From: Bacteroidota bacterium
GTDB taxonomy: Bacteria > Bacteroidota > Bacteroidia > Cytophagales > Cyclobacteriaceae
Assembly: GCA_018267275.1 (NCBI GenBank)
Contig: JAFDYV010000004.1
Coordinates: 620,001-684,000 of the forward strand
DNA length: 64,000 nucleotides
Direction of reading: 5' to 3'
A model generated the notes under the pieces. That model ran no database searches, was not told where the DNA came from, and saw only the letters and a list, made by a program, of their open reading frames with translations. This document shows positions 8,659 to 17,666 of this stretch, piece by piece. Positions within the stretch are counted from its first letter, which is position 1. Each line of letters starts with the position of its first letter. The translations under genes were made by a program, and so were the position numbers.

Positions 8659-10185
8659 ATGATGCGCGCTTTGCTTTTGTTAGTTGTAGTGGTAGGATTT
8701 TTTGCCTGCAAAAAGGAGAGATCTACAATGCACCCATGGCATGAGGATGTTGCCCAACATTTTGATGATTCACTTAAGCCGTTTTATCATGGCGTGGCCT
8801 CGGGCGACCCATTGCCCGACCGCGTGATTATTTGGACACGGGTGACACCTGACGATTCGTTGGCTTCCATTGATGTAAAATGGCAAATGGCAACAGATGA
8901 AGAATTCACAGCTGTCGTCAAATCAGATTCGTTGGCTACACACCCGGGTAAAGACTACACCGTTAAAGTAGATGTGGCGGGGCTGCAACCCGACCAAATT
9001 TATTACTACCGGTTTACCGCTTTGGGCAAAACATCGGTTATCGGAAGAACAAAAACCGCACCTGTAGAGGCCAAAGACAGTTTGAAGTTTGCAGTGGTAA
9101 GTTGTGCAAACTGGGAGTGGGGTTATTTTAATCCGTATGATAAAATTGCCGACCGCCCTGTGTTGGATGCCGTACTGCACCTGGGCGATTACATTTATGA
9201 ATATGGCATTGCCAAGTACGGTGATACGACCATCGGTAGATTGAATATTCCTCCTTATGAAATTGTGAATCTGCAAGATTATCGAACAAGGTACTCACTG
9301 TATCGATTAGACAAAGGGCTACGCAGGGTACACCAGCTTCATCCGATGATTGCCATTTGGGACGACCACGAGGTCGCAAACAATGCTACGGTAACGGGTG
9401 CGCAAAATCACCAGCCCGAAGAGGGCGACTATGAAAAGCGCAAAGCGGCAGCCCGCCAAACGTATTACGAGTGGATGCCCATCCGAGAAAATCAAGAGTT
9501 GTATAGAAGTTTTTCTTTTGGTCCCTTGGCAGATGTGGTAATGTTAGACGAGCGCCTCGCTGGCCGCGACCCTGAAATCACCGACATCAAGAGTCCAGAG
9601 CTGCAAAAGGCCGAGAGAACCATGTTGGGCGCTACTCAATTACAATGGTTTGAAGAAAAGTTAAAGACTTCTAAGGCTACGTGGAAGTTGATTGCCAACC
9701 AGGTGATTTTCTCTGATGTGTATTTGCAGAAGGTGTTTCCAAAAATGCCCCGCAATCTTGACTCTTGGGATGGTTTTCCGGCTGAAAAAAAGAAAATAGT
9801 AGACTTCATCTTGAAAAATAAAATTGAAAACTTGATCATCGCGTCAGGCGATACACACGGCTCGTGGGCCATTGAAGCATCCATTGGGATTAAGAAGGAC
9901 TATAAACCATTTGCCATTGAGTTGGGCACTACCAGTATTTCTTCTGGCAATGGCGATGAGCGCAAACCAGCCGACTCAGTAAAGTTGGCCGAGCGGGCAT
10001 TGATGAAAGAGAATCCGCACATTAAGTATGTGAACGATCGGGATCACGGGTATCTATTGCTGACACTATATGCCAATCAATCTAAGGCAGAGTGGTATTA
10101 CGTAGAAACACTTCGCAAGCCTGAAAGCAACGAATTTTTAGGGAAGGTGTTTTGGTTTGAGAAGGGGAAAAATCGACTTAAGTAG
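8659..10185 (+). CDS. PhoD-like alkaline phosphatase, putative lipoprotein
   Basis: A 508-residue phosphodiesterase/phosphatase of the PhoD family. The N-terminus is hydrophobic and ends F-F-A-C at Cys17, a plausible lipobox. A fibronectin-like domain with Y-H-G-V-A-S-G-D-P-L-P-D-R-V-I-I-W-T-R opens the mature protein. The metal-binding core has V-V-S-C-A-N-W, H-L-G-D-Y-I-Y-E, I-W-D-D-H-E-V-A-N-N and A-S-G-D-T-H-G-S-W, all typical of PhoD. It probably releases phosphate from phosphodiesters outside the inner membrane. Two in-frame ATGs (8659, 8662) are equally possible starts. Confidence 0.9.
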   Translation: MMRALLLLVVVVGFFACKKERSTMHPWHEDVAQHFDDSLKPFYHGVASGDPLPDRVIIWTRVTPDDSLASIDVKWQMATDEEFTAVVKSDSLATHPGKDYTVKVDVAGLQPDQIYYYRFTALGKTSVIGRTKTAPVEAKDSLKFAVVSCANWEWGYFNPYDKIADRPVLDAVLHLGDYIYEYGIAKYGDTTIGRLNIPPYEIVNLQDYRTRYSLYRLDKGLRRVHQLHPMIAIWDDHEVANNATVTGAQNHQPEEGDYEKRKAAARQTYYEWMPIRENQELYRSFSFGPLADVVMLDERLAGRDPEITDIKSPELQKAERTMLGATQLQWFEEKLKTSKATWKLIANQVIFSDVYLQKVFPKMPRNLDSWDGFPAEKKKIVDFILKNKIENLIIASGDTHGSWAIEASIGIKKDYKPFAIELGTTSISSGNGDERKPADSVKLAERALMKENPHIKYVNDRDHGYLLLTLYANQSKAEWYYVETLRKPESNEFLGKVFWFEKGKNRLK

Positions 10186-10192
10186 TACCCTC

Positions 10193-10212
10193 ACTCAAAA
10201 AAGTTTTTGAGT
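10193..10212. terminator. Possible bidirectional terminator hairpin
   Basis: ACTCAAAA and TTTTGAGT form an 8-bp stem with a 4-base loop, 8 bases after the phosphatase stop and downstream of the convergent RidA gene. The stem is A/T-rich, so efficiency is uncertain. Confidence 0.45.
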
Positions 10213-10292
10213 CTCATCACTTTTCGTCCCTCGGGGAGGGGCAGTTTACTTGATGCGGTTTTCTTTAAGTTTTGTTAGGGTGAAGGAATGAA

Positions 10293-10814
10293 TTACTCTA
10301 CCTCCACAATAATCTCAATCTCCACGGCAATATTGGAGGGCAATGCATACATGCCAACTGCCGAGCGCGCGTGTTTTCCTTTGTCGCCAAATACGGCCAC
10401 CATCAAATCCGAAAAGCCATTCATTACTTTGGGTTGATCTACGAAATTTTCAGTGCAGTTCACCATACCCAAGACTTTTACGATGCGTTTCACTTTATTC
10501 AAGTCGCCCAGCTCGCCTTTTAAAGTGGATAGAATGGCGATGCCTGTTTGCTTAGCCGCATCGTAGCCTTGCTCGGTGTTCAAATCTTTTCCCACCTTGC
10601 CAGTGATGTTACTGCCATCTGCTTTAGTGGGCCCATGGCCCGCAAGGTACAGCAAGTTGCCAGTACGCACTGCCTTTACATAATTACCCATTGGTTTGCT
10701 GGGCGTGTAAAGTTCAATGTTCAGTTCTTTTAATTTTTTGTCGAAATCAACTCTCTGGCCGAAAACCAGAATATTGCTATAGAAAAGAACAGCGATGATA
10801 AAAGGGATTTTCAT
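10293..10814 (-). CDS. RidA/YjgF family protein with signal peptide
   Basis: A 173-residue protein from the ATG at 10814, which gives a signal-peptide-like N-terminus (MKIPFIIAVLFYSNILVFGQ). The mature part is a RidA domain: L-L-Y-L-A-G-H-G-P, G-K-V-G-K-D-L, and a C-terminal K-H-A-R-S-A-V-G-M-Y-A-L-P with the conserved Arg that contacts imine substrates. Cytosolic RidA hydrolyses reactive enamines/imines; an exported version implies a different role or substrate. Related short exported RidA-like proteins are annotated in other bacteria. The promoter overlaps the longer alternative frame, which supports the downstream start. Confidence 0.85.
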   Translation of the reverse strand: MKIPFIIAVLFYSNILVFGQRVDFDKKLKELNIELYTPSKPMGNYVKAVRTGNLLYLAGHGPTKADGSNITGKVGKDLNTEQGYDAAKQTGIAILSTLKGELGDLNKVKRIVKVLGMVNCTENFVDQPKVMNGFSDLMVAVFGDKGKHARSAVGMYALPSNIAVEIEIIVEVE

Positions 10815-10837
10815 GACTTGAATTTTTGGTGGTGAAC

Positions 10838-10863
10838 CAAAAATAGCCATTTGCGATAACCAA
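10838..10863 (-). promoter_or_regulatory. Candidate promoter for RidA-like gene
   Basis: On the minus strand, TTG (10861-10863) is followed after 15 bases by TATTTTTG (10838-10845), an exact TAnnTTTG match, 23 bases before the ATG at 10814. The spacer is shorter than usual. Confidence 0.4.
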
Positions 10864-10877
10864 AAAAAGAAGACTGA

Positions 10878-11357
10878 TTAGATCTCCTTGGCCAGACCTT
10901 TGTTCTTCAAAACGCTTCCCACAAACTTGCGCTCGTTTTCGGTATTGAAGATCTTAAATGGCAAATGGATGAGTTGTGCTTTGTTAACAAACAAAATATA
11001 GTAGTCCTTTCCCACCTTCGCACGTTTGATTTGATCCCACTTCAAGGGCATGCCTTCGCGCGCGTTGATCTTCATTACGATTTGTTGACTCGTGATTTCG
11101 TAAGAGAATCGCTCGAATAGCATTTTACTTTGCTCCAGTTGGGTAACGCCATAAAACTGAATCCACCAGAAAAGCAAATACAGGCCGGCTCCTAATACGG
11201 CACCAATGAACCACCAAATACTTGGTGCCAGAAAATAACCGCTGCAGATGGCCAACACAATTAGCGATACCCACCACTGCTGGCGCAATACGCTGGTCAT
11301 GGCCATGCGGATGTAATCTTTCTTTTCAAGGCGGTAGTTGCGGGTTTTTACAAGCAT
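10878..11357 (-). CDS. YcxB-like membrane protein
   Basis: A 159-residue protein with two adjacent transmembrane helices (about residues 27-70). The cytosolic C-terminal domain has the YcxB-type pattern: a strand around F-S-Y-E-I-T, then W-D-Q-I-K-R-A-K, then Y-Y-I-L-F-V-N-K-A-Q-L-I-H-L-P, then a final helix. The function of the family is unknown. It has its own strong promoter and sits downstream of nadC on the same strand. Confidence 0.65.
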   Translation of the reverse strand: MLVKTRNYRLEKKDYIRMAMTSVLRQQWWVSLIVLAICSGYFLAPSIWWFIGAVLGAGLYLLFWWIQFYGVTQLEQSKMLFERFSYEITSQQIVMKINAREGMPLKWDQIKRAKVGKDYYILFVNKAQLIHLPFKIFNTENERKFVGSVLKNKGLAKEI

Positions 11358-11387
11358 AACAAAAAAGGTCTATTCTAAAACGGAGCG

Positions 11388-11417
11388 CAAAAATAGCAGG
11401 CAATTGGCAATCGGCAA
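11388..11417 (-). promoter_or_regulatory. Promoter for YcxB-like gene
   Basis: On the minus strand, TTG (11415-11417), a 19-base spacer and TATTTTTG (11388-11395) match the Bacteroidota -33/-7 consensus in sequence and spacing. The leader is about 30 bases to the ATG at 11357. Confidence 0.55.
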
Positions 11418-11444
11418 TGCCTATGGGCACACTTATAAGGACTC

Positions 11445-12308
11445 CTACAGGGGTTTGGTTTTCAGGCTTAAATCCAAGCTTTTAGCCGAGTGGGTGAGGG
11501 CGCCAACAGAGATGTAGTCCACGCCAGTCTCGGCAACCGCCCTCAGAGTTACTTCGTTGATGCCGCCACTGGCTTCGGTTTTAAAGCGGTTATTAATGAG
11601 TTGTACGGCCTTGCTTAGTTCTTCCAGAGGAAAGTTATCGAGCATGATTACGTCCACGCCACCTTTTTTCAACACTTCCTGTACCTCTTGCATCGACCGT
11701 GTCTCTACTTCAATTTTTAGGCGCTTACCCAACCGATTTACATATGCATTGGCGTGCTCAATCGCATTGCTAATTCCGCCTGCCATGTCTACGTGATTGT
11801 CTTTTAACATGACCATGTCATACAAGGCAAAACGATGATTATGTCCGCCCCCGATGGACACGGCCCATTTTTCCATCAAACGAAAGTTGGGAGTAGTTTT
11901 GCGCGTATCTAGTAATTGCGCACGCGTGCCATCAATCATTTTGCAGAGGCGCTGCGTATAAGTTGCAATGCCACTCATACGCTGCATACAGTTGAGCACC
12001 AATCTTTCCGCTGTTAAAATAGCTTGGGCAGATCCGGTCACCTCAAAGGCTATTTCCCCTTTATATATGCTGTCGCCATCGCGTTTGAAAAATTCTAAAT
12101 GCAAGGCCGGGTTTACGCGATGGAAAATCCGTTGAGCCATATCCAACCCCGCTATTATTCCATCATCTTTTACGAACAGCCTGCCCTTGCCGATGGTATT
12201 GATCGGAATGGTAGCCAGCGATGAGTGATCACCCTCCCCTACATCTTCGCGCAAGGCGGCATCAATAAAATCGTTGATGGCTTCATCAGTAAGATAGGGA
12301 GGGTGCAT
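11445..12308 (-). CDS. nadC: Nicotinate-nucleotide pyrophosphorylase (carboxylating)
   Basis: A 287-residue quinolinate phosphoribosyltransferase. It converts quinolinate and PRPP to nicotinate mononucleotide in de novo NAD synthesis. Motifs include R-E-D-V-G-E-G-D-H-S-S near the N-terminus, D-T-R-K-T-T-P-N-F-R, G-G-G-H-N-H-R, M-L-K-D-N-H, and the C-terminal G-V-D-Y-I-S-V-G-A-L-T-H. The ATG at 12308 is preferred over a TTG two codons upstream. It follows the DUF4783 gene by 13 bases, an arrangement often seen in this phylum, and shares its promoter. nadA and nadB are not in the window. Confidence 0.95.
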   Translation of the reverse strand: MHPPYLTDEAINDFIDAALREDVGEGDHSSLATIPINTIGKGRLFVKDDGIIAGLDMAQRIFHRVNPALHLEFFKRDGDSIYKGEIAFEVTGSAQAILTAERLVLNCMQRMSGIATYTQRLCKMIDGTRAQLLDTRKTTPNFRLMEKWAVSIGGGHNHRFALYDMVMLKDNHVDMAGGISNAIEHANAYVNRLGKRLKIEVETRSMQEVQEVLKKGGVDVIMLDNFPLEELSKAVQLINNRFKTEASGGINEVTLRAVAETGVDYISVGALTHSAKSLDLSLKTKPL

Positions 12309-12321
12309 GGTCAATTGCCGC

Positions 12322-12714
12322 CTATTCCTTGATGAAAGAGATTTCGTGAACGAGGAACTGTTTGTCGCTCTCTTTTACGCGGATCAAAACGTTGTAACTC
12401 TCTGTGCCACTTTGGTATTTGCCAATGGCGTATTTCAGGCCGTTGGGAGAAGAACCCGTGTGCAGCACATTAAAGTCAGAAGCGGGGTGCTTTTTGAAAA
12501 AATCACGCAATACAAACTCCGACTGGGCTTTGCTGTAGTTATTGATCTCGCCCTCGATGTTGATATCTACCGATTGATTGAAGTACTTCACCATCTCTTT
12601 GGCGTTGTTGGCCTTCACAGCTTCTTTCAGCGAGTTGAAAAGCTCGGCTTGGGCGTGCACCGAAAAACACGAAACGCCAAAAACAAACGCCAAAAGCCAT
12701 TTTTTATAGTTCAT
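12322..12714 (-). CDS. DUF4783 domain-containing exported protein
   Basis: A 130-residue protein with a signal peptide (MNYKKWLLAFVFGVSCFSVHAQ). The mature domain has the NTF2-like DUF4783 pattern: A-V-K-A-N-N-A-K-E-M-V-K-Y-F-N at the start and a strand-rich end with G-T-E-S-Y-N-V-L-I-R-V. The ATG at 12714 is chosen for the signal peptide and for its position 16 bases after a strong -7 box. It is the first gene of an operon with nadC. No biochemical role is known for the family. Confidence 0.85.
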   Translation of the reverse strand: MNYKKWLLAFVFGVSCFSVHAQAELFNSLKEAVKANNAKEMVKYFNQSVDINIEGEINNYSKAQSEFVLRDFFKKHPASDFNVLHTGSSPNGLKYAIGKYQSGTESYNVLIRVKESDKQFLVHEISFIKE

Positions 12715-12730
12715 AGGTTGAAGATTAGGC

Positions 12731-12757
12731 CAAAAGTATGCCATAATCGTTTGTCAA
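12731..12757 (-). promoter_or_regulatory. Promoter for DUF4783-nadC operon
   Basis: Minus-strand TTG (12755-12757), 16-base spacer and TACTTTTG (12731-12738), an exact TAnnTTTG match, 16 bases before the ATG at 12714. It lies in the short gap after the giant gene's stop. Confidence 0.5.
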
Positions 12758-12777
12758 AAAAATGTAATAGCGAATCC

Positions 12778-15700
12778 CTAAAACCCATCGTCCTCCTTCT
12801 TCTCTTCTTTCTTCTTGTCTTTCTTTTTGGCAGACGAGGTGCCACCCGATAGATCGTATGGGGCTTCGATGCCGTAATAACTCAGCCTGAACCGGTTCAC
12901 AAACGCCAGCGTTTCATCATCACTGCCCGGCACAAACACCAACTCCCCAATTTTGGCTTTGGCTGCATTTGTTTTTTTGGTAATGATATCGTTGAACGCC
13001 TGCTGCGAGGAGTGTACCATCAAACGGTTGTCTTCAAATCCAAAGTAATACCATGCTTCGGGCGAGGCTTTGAAAAACACGTGGAACACGGGCGAACCGT
13101 CTTCGCTTTTGCGAATTTCCATGAAGCCCTCAAAGGCTCCATTAATGTCGTTCCGGTCAATATTGCTCACACCCAATTGACCTTCACTGTAAAAAGCCTT
13201 TCGGTCTTGCGACCATTTAAGATTCACATTTGAGAAGACAATGGGCTTGATCATTCCTTGCACTGAGCCCAATGAAACATACCCTTGTTGTGCGCGCGTT
13301 TCGTAGTCTTTGGTGATACGTTCGCCTACAATGTTTGCCATTTTGTAGAGAAGTTCTGTTTGATCGCCCAAGCCTTCGCTAGCGCCTTCGTTTTTAATCA
13401 CTTCTTGCAAGTTGAGCGCCATGGTTTGGTAGGCAATTGTTGGTAAACCTAAGTCTGCTTGAATGAGGGCATTCATCTTAATTTCATTGGTTTCCAGATT
13501 ACCGGAACCAATAGCAGAAGAAGTCAATGAAAAGTTTTTGAGCCCACCGAAGAATTTCACCTGACCTTCAAAATTCACTTCTTGCTTGTCTTCGTTGTAA
13601 GCGAAAACTTTCCCTTCCAACTTTTCACCCGCTGCCTTTTTTCGGTCTTCAATCTTGAACTGGCCACTTTCTTTGTCAAAAAACAATGAGCCGCTGGGCA
13701 AAAAGAAATCATCATCACTCTCGTCTTTTTTGTCGTACACAAATGTTATGTACAAACTATTGTCTTGCGCGAAGTGAAGCCCGGCCATGGCCCTGCGTCC
13801 TTCTTCAGTAGTCGCTTTGTCAAAATCCAGATAAATATCTTTCTCGTCACCACTTTGGTTATAGGCCAGCCATGTATTGTAGTTTTTTAGTTTCTTCAGG
13901 TCGAGTTTCACAAATCCCTTCAATTGCAAAGCCGGCCGAGTGGCATACATGGTCATATCGCCCTTGTAAAAAATTCGCGGGGCCACCAATATTTTTTCAG
14001 TATCAGCCACAGCACCTGTTGCCACGGTTTGTTGGGTAGCAGCACCTTCGTGCTTGTGCTTTCGCCCCTCGTGCGATATGGGCTCCAAGTGAAAGTCGGT
14101 CATCTTAATGCTGAAGGTATCATTGGCGGCATTGATGTATTTATACGTAGCATAACCGGTGAATTCCTTGCGCGAGACGATGTCCACCACACCATTGGTT
14201 AACAGGTGGTACCCATTCAGTGTATCAATCACAATACGGGTGTTTTTCAGTTGACCGATTTTGGCGTTTTCCAAAATCAACACTTCGTTTTTCTCGGGCG
14301 TGATCTTGGCATCGGCTACCACAATAAATGGAATACCACTTACTTTAAGCTCCTGCTTTTGAATGTCGTACTCAGCTCTCTCGGCATTGAAGTGCAACGA
14401 ATCAAGTTCCTTGCGGGTGGTGTAGAAATAGGAGTTCTCTAGCGGCACATCGGCTGCCTTGGTCATCACTATTTTTTGCGTGGTTAGATCCCAGCGTGCT
14501 TCTGGTATGGATGTTTTAAATTGTGCGTAGGGAAATTCAATCGCGGCTGTGCCCTCGATTTCAGGGCTTACTGTAGCACTATTTTTTTCCAGGTTAAATT
14601 TCACCCGCACATCACTACCAGCCAGTGCAGGTTTTTCGGGATTTCCGGTTTTCACCTCGAAACGTGCATGGCGCGCGCCAAAATCTTTGGAATTGAAGCT
14701 CAGCTCACGTGAAGCCACTTCAGAGCCGCGGGTGCTCAACTTACCACTGCCTTGCACCCCGGTTTTTGTAACCGTTACAATACCGTTGAGCGATGCGGTA
14801 TTGTTGTAAAAGGCGAACGGTTCTTTCAAATTCTTCATCCGAAAGCGATCTTGCTTCGGGAACCATTTCAATTGGTAGTCGCCTACCTTCATTTGAGGGA
14901 AGTTGACGGAACCGATTTGTTTCTCGCGAATAAGGGCTTCGTTGCCTTTTCCTAATACAGAATCAGGATAGAATACAAAATCCGAAGATGAAGCCTCTGC
15001 AGCCAGGTATTCGATTTTTCCACCTGCGCGTATTCCTTCGTTGTCTAGCTTCATGTCTCCAAACAATTTCGCGTCACCCTGGTAAAGACGATAACCACCT
15101 TTCGGAATCACGTGTGTAAAACCAAGCGACTTGTCGGGCATCGTGTGCAGCTTTTCTTTAAAACTCGGGAACATGCCGCTGGAAACAAATGTGCCTTCAA
15201 AGTTGATAGACCCTGGGTCAGCATCATTTAAACTGTCAAGTTTGAAAGGCGGCACCACAAAGAACACCGATTTGTCATAAGCACCATTGAGAACTTCTTC
15301 CCTGTTAAAATAAATCACACCACCTGCCGTGGCATCCAACCTGGGGAAGTTGGGTTCTTTGTATCGACCCGATTTATTGTCGGGCCGGTTGATAAATAAC
15401 GTGCCGGAAGTTTTGTTGGCGGCTGTTTTCAACCCACCCGCAGCAGCAGCAGTAGAATCTGCACCCACCATCGAATTGTTTACGCGCCTGCGCGAGCCGT
15501 CTTTTTCAGTCACATAAAATCGAATGGAGTCGATATGGTTTAAGTTGATAAAAAAACTATCGTACTTTAAGGTGAAATCCTTTCCGCTGATTTCGAAATT
15601 TCCGGCTGTGATCGTTCCGTTAAATTTAATGTCGCGGTTTTGCAAGAATGTGATCACCGCTGTATCAGGTTTGATTACTACATTGAGCGAATCGCTAACG

Positions 15701-17463
15701 TTGAATTCTTCCACACCATGCACTACCATTTTGCGGTCTTTCAAGCTGATGGTGGCGTTGGCAACGGTATCTGCCAGCGATTGGATTTTCATGTTGTCGT
15801 AATCGGCTTTGCCTTTCAGGGCATCCACCACATGAATCGCCTTGTCCTTTACGTGTATTTTGCCTGTGCGGGCATCGTACAAAATCATTCCTTTCTGCGA
15901 TAAAAAATCAGCGGCCATCTTCATTTGCTCCAGCTTTCGATTGGGTGTGACCAAATCAAACACCGTAAAATCTTGCGTATTGAAGTTCTTGGCATACTGC
16001 ACCACCACCGCTAGTGGGTGAAAGCTAAAACCTTGGCCGCGCAGTTGGTCATAGTCTTCGGGATGGTAAAAGTCATTTGATTCAATGACCAATGGAGCAA
16101 CACTGGCGCTGCCATTCACGGTTAACGAAAGGCTGTCAGACTTCAAGTCCCAACGCACCACATCGGGATTTAAATCCACACCAAAGAAAGAAGAAGAGAA
16201 CGGTGCCTTGCGCAGTGGAGAAGTGTCTTTTGAAAGGGTCATTTTCTCTTTTGCAAAATCATACCGCATTTGCATAGAAGGATGTGTCAGCGAATCGTTG
16301 CCTTGATAAATTACTACGCGGGCGCTGTTGGCCAATATGACTGAGTCACGAAAACCAAATGACAGAGATTGCGCACGGAAGCGTTTGTCGGCCTCGCCCA
16401 TCACTTCTAGTGTAGCCAAATCGTTGTTGACTGACGCGCTATTGATGTTGGCGCCTTCTAAACCAAATCCTCCTTGGTACTTAATGCGCTCACCAAGCCC
16501 CAATAAGTTTACATTGTTTTCATACGAACGAAAGCGCGGATAAATCGCTCCCTTTTTTGTTTTGTGATTGATGCTATTAAAGACGAGTTGGCCCGGCACG
16601 CGACCTGGCAATTTGCCTAAGTATAAGAGTTTGCCTTGGTCTGCCTTAAAGGAAGGTTTTGTTGCATTGAAGTGATATTGTTTCAATTCATAATTCACTG
16701 AGTCGGGCGAGAGGCCCGCGGGGCTCCAATCAAAATTGCCCCCTTCGCCCACAAAAAGTTTTGATGTGAGTGAGTATGTGCCTTTTGTGCTTTTAATCGC
16801 GGCAGAATCATAAGGCGTGACAAAAACCAGTGAAACAGCAGAGAAGTTGATTGCAGCACCAAAAATCTCCGGCTGGGCAATGGGCTGCTGCCAAGCGGGC
16901 AAATAAGCAGTCGTAGTGTCTACTGGAGTATCAGCTGACGCGTAGTTTTGAGTTGTATCCGGTATTACTACTTTGGGTTCAAGGTATACAAATGAGTAGT
17001 TGTCGTTGGTGGCATGCAACCGAAAAGACTTTTGAAAAGTGAGCGCATGGTTTTCAAAGAACTCCCGTGACTGTTGTAACACAACGTTTGCCAGGTTACT
17101 ATTCTCTTTTGCAATAACCCTATCAACCACAGACAAAAATTCTGAGAATTTGCCTGCATCGGCTTTCTCGGTATTGATGGCGGCCACTATTGCACCGTAG
17201 TAGTTGGTGAAATGAGGGCGCAACTTGTAGCCCTTCTTTTTCATCAGTTTAGCTTGGCGCTTGATGGTCAATTGCTGATCGGGCCCTAAACCCGCCCACA
17301 GCGTTCCAAAAGCATCACCGATTGCCATTACCTCTTGCGACTTGGTGTTGTTCAGCATTACGCGAACACTATCAGCAAAGCCCAATTGATAACCCTCGGT
17401 TGGCGATTGTGCCGCCAAGTTGAGTGCAGGAATCCAAAAGATGAATAAAAATAGCTTTTTCAC
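12778..17463 (-). CDS. Giant secreted protein of unknown function (1561 residues)
   Basis: A single uninterrupted frame, started by GTG at 17463 and giving a clear signal peptide (MKKLFLFIFWIPALNLAAQ). The body is rich in alternating polar/hydrophobic beta-strand segments with recurring phrases about strands, such as L-T-V-N-G-S-A-S-V and F-E-G-Q-V-K-F-F-G-G-L, suggesting many stacked beta-repeats. A helical stretch (E-L-L-Y-K-M-A-N-I-V-G-E-R-I) lies near residue 1380. The C-terminus is a Lys/Glu-rich tail (K-K-K-D-K-K-K-E-E-K-K-E-D-D). I recall similarly long uncharacterised proteins in other Bacteroidota. It is reminiscent of AsmA/TamB-type beta-rich envelope proteins, but I cannot assign it. 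Confidence 0.8.
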   Translation of the reverse strand: MKKLFLFIFWIPALNLAAQSPTEGYQLGFADSVRVMLNNTKSQEVMAIGDAFGTLWAGLGPDQQLTIKRQAKLMKKKGYKLRPHFTNYYGAIVAAINTEKADAGKFSEFLSVVDRVIAKENSNLANVVLQQSREFFENHALTFQKSFRLHATNDNYSFVYLEPKVVIPDTTQNYASADTPVDTTTAYLPAWQQPIAQPEIFGAAINFSAVSLVFVTPYDSAAIKSTKGTYSLTSKLFVGEGGNFDWSPAGLSPDSVNYELKQYHFNATKPSFKADQGKLLYLGKLPGRVPGQLVFNSINHKTKKGAIYPRFRSYENNVNLLGLGERIKYQGGFGLEGANINSASVNNDLATLEVMGEADKRFRAQSLSFGFRDSVILANSARVVIYQGNDSLTHPSMQMRYDFAKEKMTLSKDTSPLRKAPFSSSFFGVDLNPDVVRWDLKSDSLSLTVNGSASVAPLVIESNDFYHPEDYDQLRGQGFSFHPLAVVVQYAKNFNTQDFTVFDLVTPNRKLEQMKMAADFLSQKGMILYDARTGKIHVKDKAIHVVDALKGKADYDNMKIQSLADTVANATISLKDRKMVVHGVEEFNVSDSLNVVIKPDTAVITFLQNRDIKFNGTITAGNFEISGKDFTLKYDSFFINLNHIDSIRFYVTEKDGSRRRVNNSMVGADSTAAAAGGLKTAANKTSGTLFINRPDNKSGRYKEPNFPRLDATAGGVIYFNREEVLNGAYDKSVFFVVPPFKLDSLNDADPGSINFEGTFVSSGMFPSFKEKLHTMPDKSLGFTHVIPKGGYRLYQGDAKLFGDMKLDNEGIRAGGKIEYLAAEASSSDFVFYPDSVLGKGNEALIREKQIGSVNFPQMKVGDYQLKWFPKQDRFRMKNLKEPFAFYNNTASLNGIVTVTKTGVQGSGKLSTRGSEVASRELSFNSKDFGARHARFEVKTGNPEKPALAGSDVRVKFNLEKNSATVSPEIEGTAAIEFPYAQFKTSIPEARWDLTTQKIVMTKAADVPLENSYFYTTRKELDSLHFNAERAEYDIQKQELKVSGIPFIVVADAKITPEKNEVLILENAKIGQLKNTRIVIDTLNGYHLLTNGVVDIVSRKEFTGYATYKYINAANDTFSIKMTDFHLEPISHEGRKHKHEGAATQQTVATGAVADTEKILVAPRIFYKGDMTMYATRPALQLKGFVKLDLKKLKNYNTWLAYNQSGDEKDIYLDFDKATTEEGRRAMAGLHFAQDNSLYITFVYDKKDESDDDFFLPSGSLFFDKESGQFKIEDRKKAAGEKLEGKVFAYNEDKQEVNFEGQVKFFGGLKNFSLTSSAIGSGNLETNEIKMNALIQADLGLPTIAYQTMALNLQEVIKNEGASEGLGDQTELLYKMANIVGERITKDYETRAQQGYVSLGSVQGMIKPIVFSNVNLKWSQDRKAFYSEGQLGVSNIDRNDINGAFEGFMEIRKSEDGSPVFHVFFKASPEAWYYFGFEDNRLMVHSSQQAFNDIITKKTNAAKAKIGELVFVPGSDDETLAFVNRFRLSYYGIEAPYDLSGGTSSAKKKDKKKEEKKEDDGF

Positions 17464-17614
17464 GTGCCTACGAACCTGAAAATTCGGAAATAAAAGGCAG
17501 AAGTTCTAATAGACGGGACGAACGTAATCATAGACAAATACACTTCGGTCAACGATCTTTTGTTGTCTATTCACTTAATTTGACTGCCAACCTGACACTC
17601 TTCGTGTTTGGAAC

Positions 17615-17634
17615 AATCCTTGACTAGAAGGATT
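17615..17634 (+). promoter_or_regulatory. Perfect hairpin in htpG leader
   Basis: A 7-bp perfect inverted repeat AATCCTT/AAGGATT with a 6-base loop lies 32 bases before the htpG ATG. Just upstream, a TTG at 17580-17582 and CGTGTTTG at 17603-17610 with a 20-base spacer form a weak promoter-like pair, which would place the hairpin at the 5' end of the transcript. It may be an operator, a stability element or a thermosensor. Confidence 0.4.
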
Positions 17635-17666
17635 TACCAAAAAAATAACCATAAAACTGAATTACT

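Noticed and set aside
17560..17666. Heat-shock sigma-32 promoter or CIRCE element at htpG
   Set aside because: Neither the CTTGAA/CCCCAT pattern nor the CIRCE inverted repeat is present.
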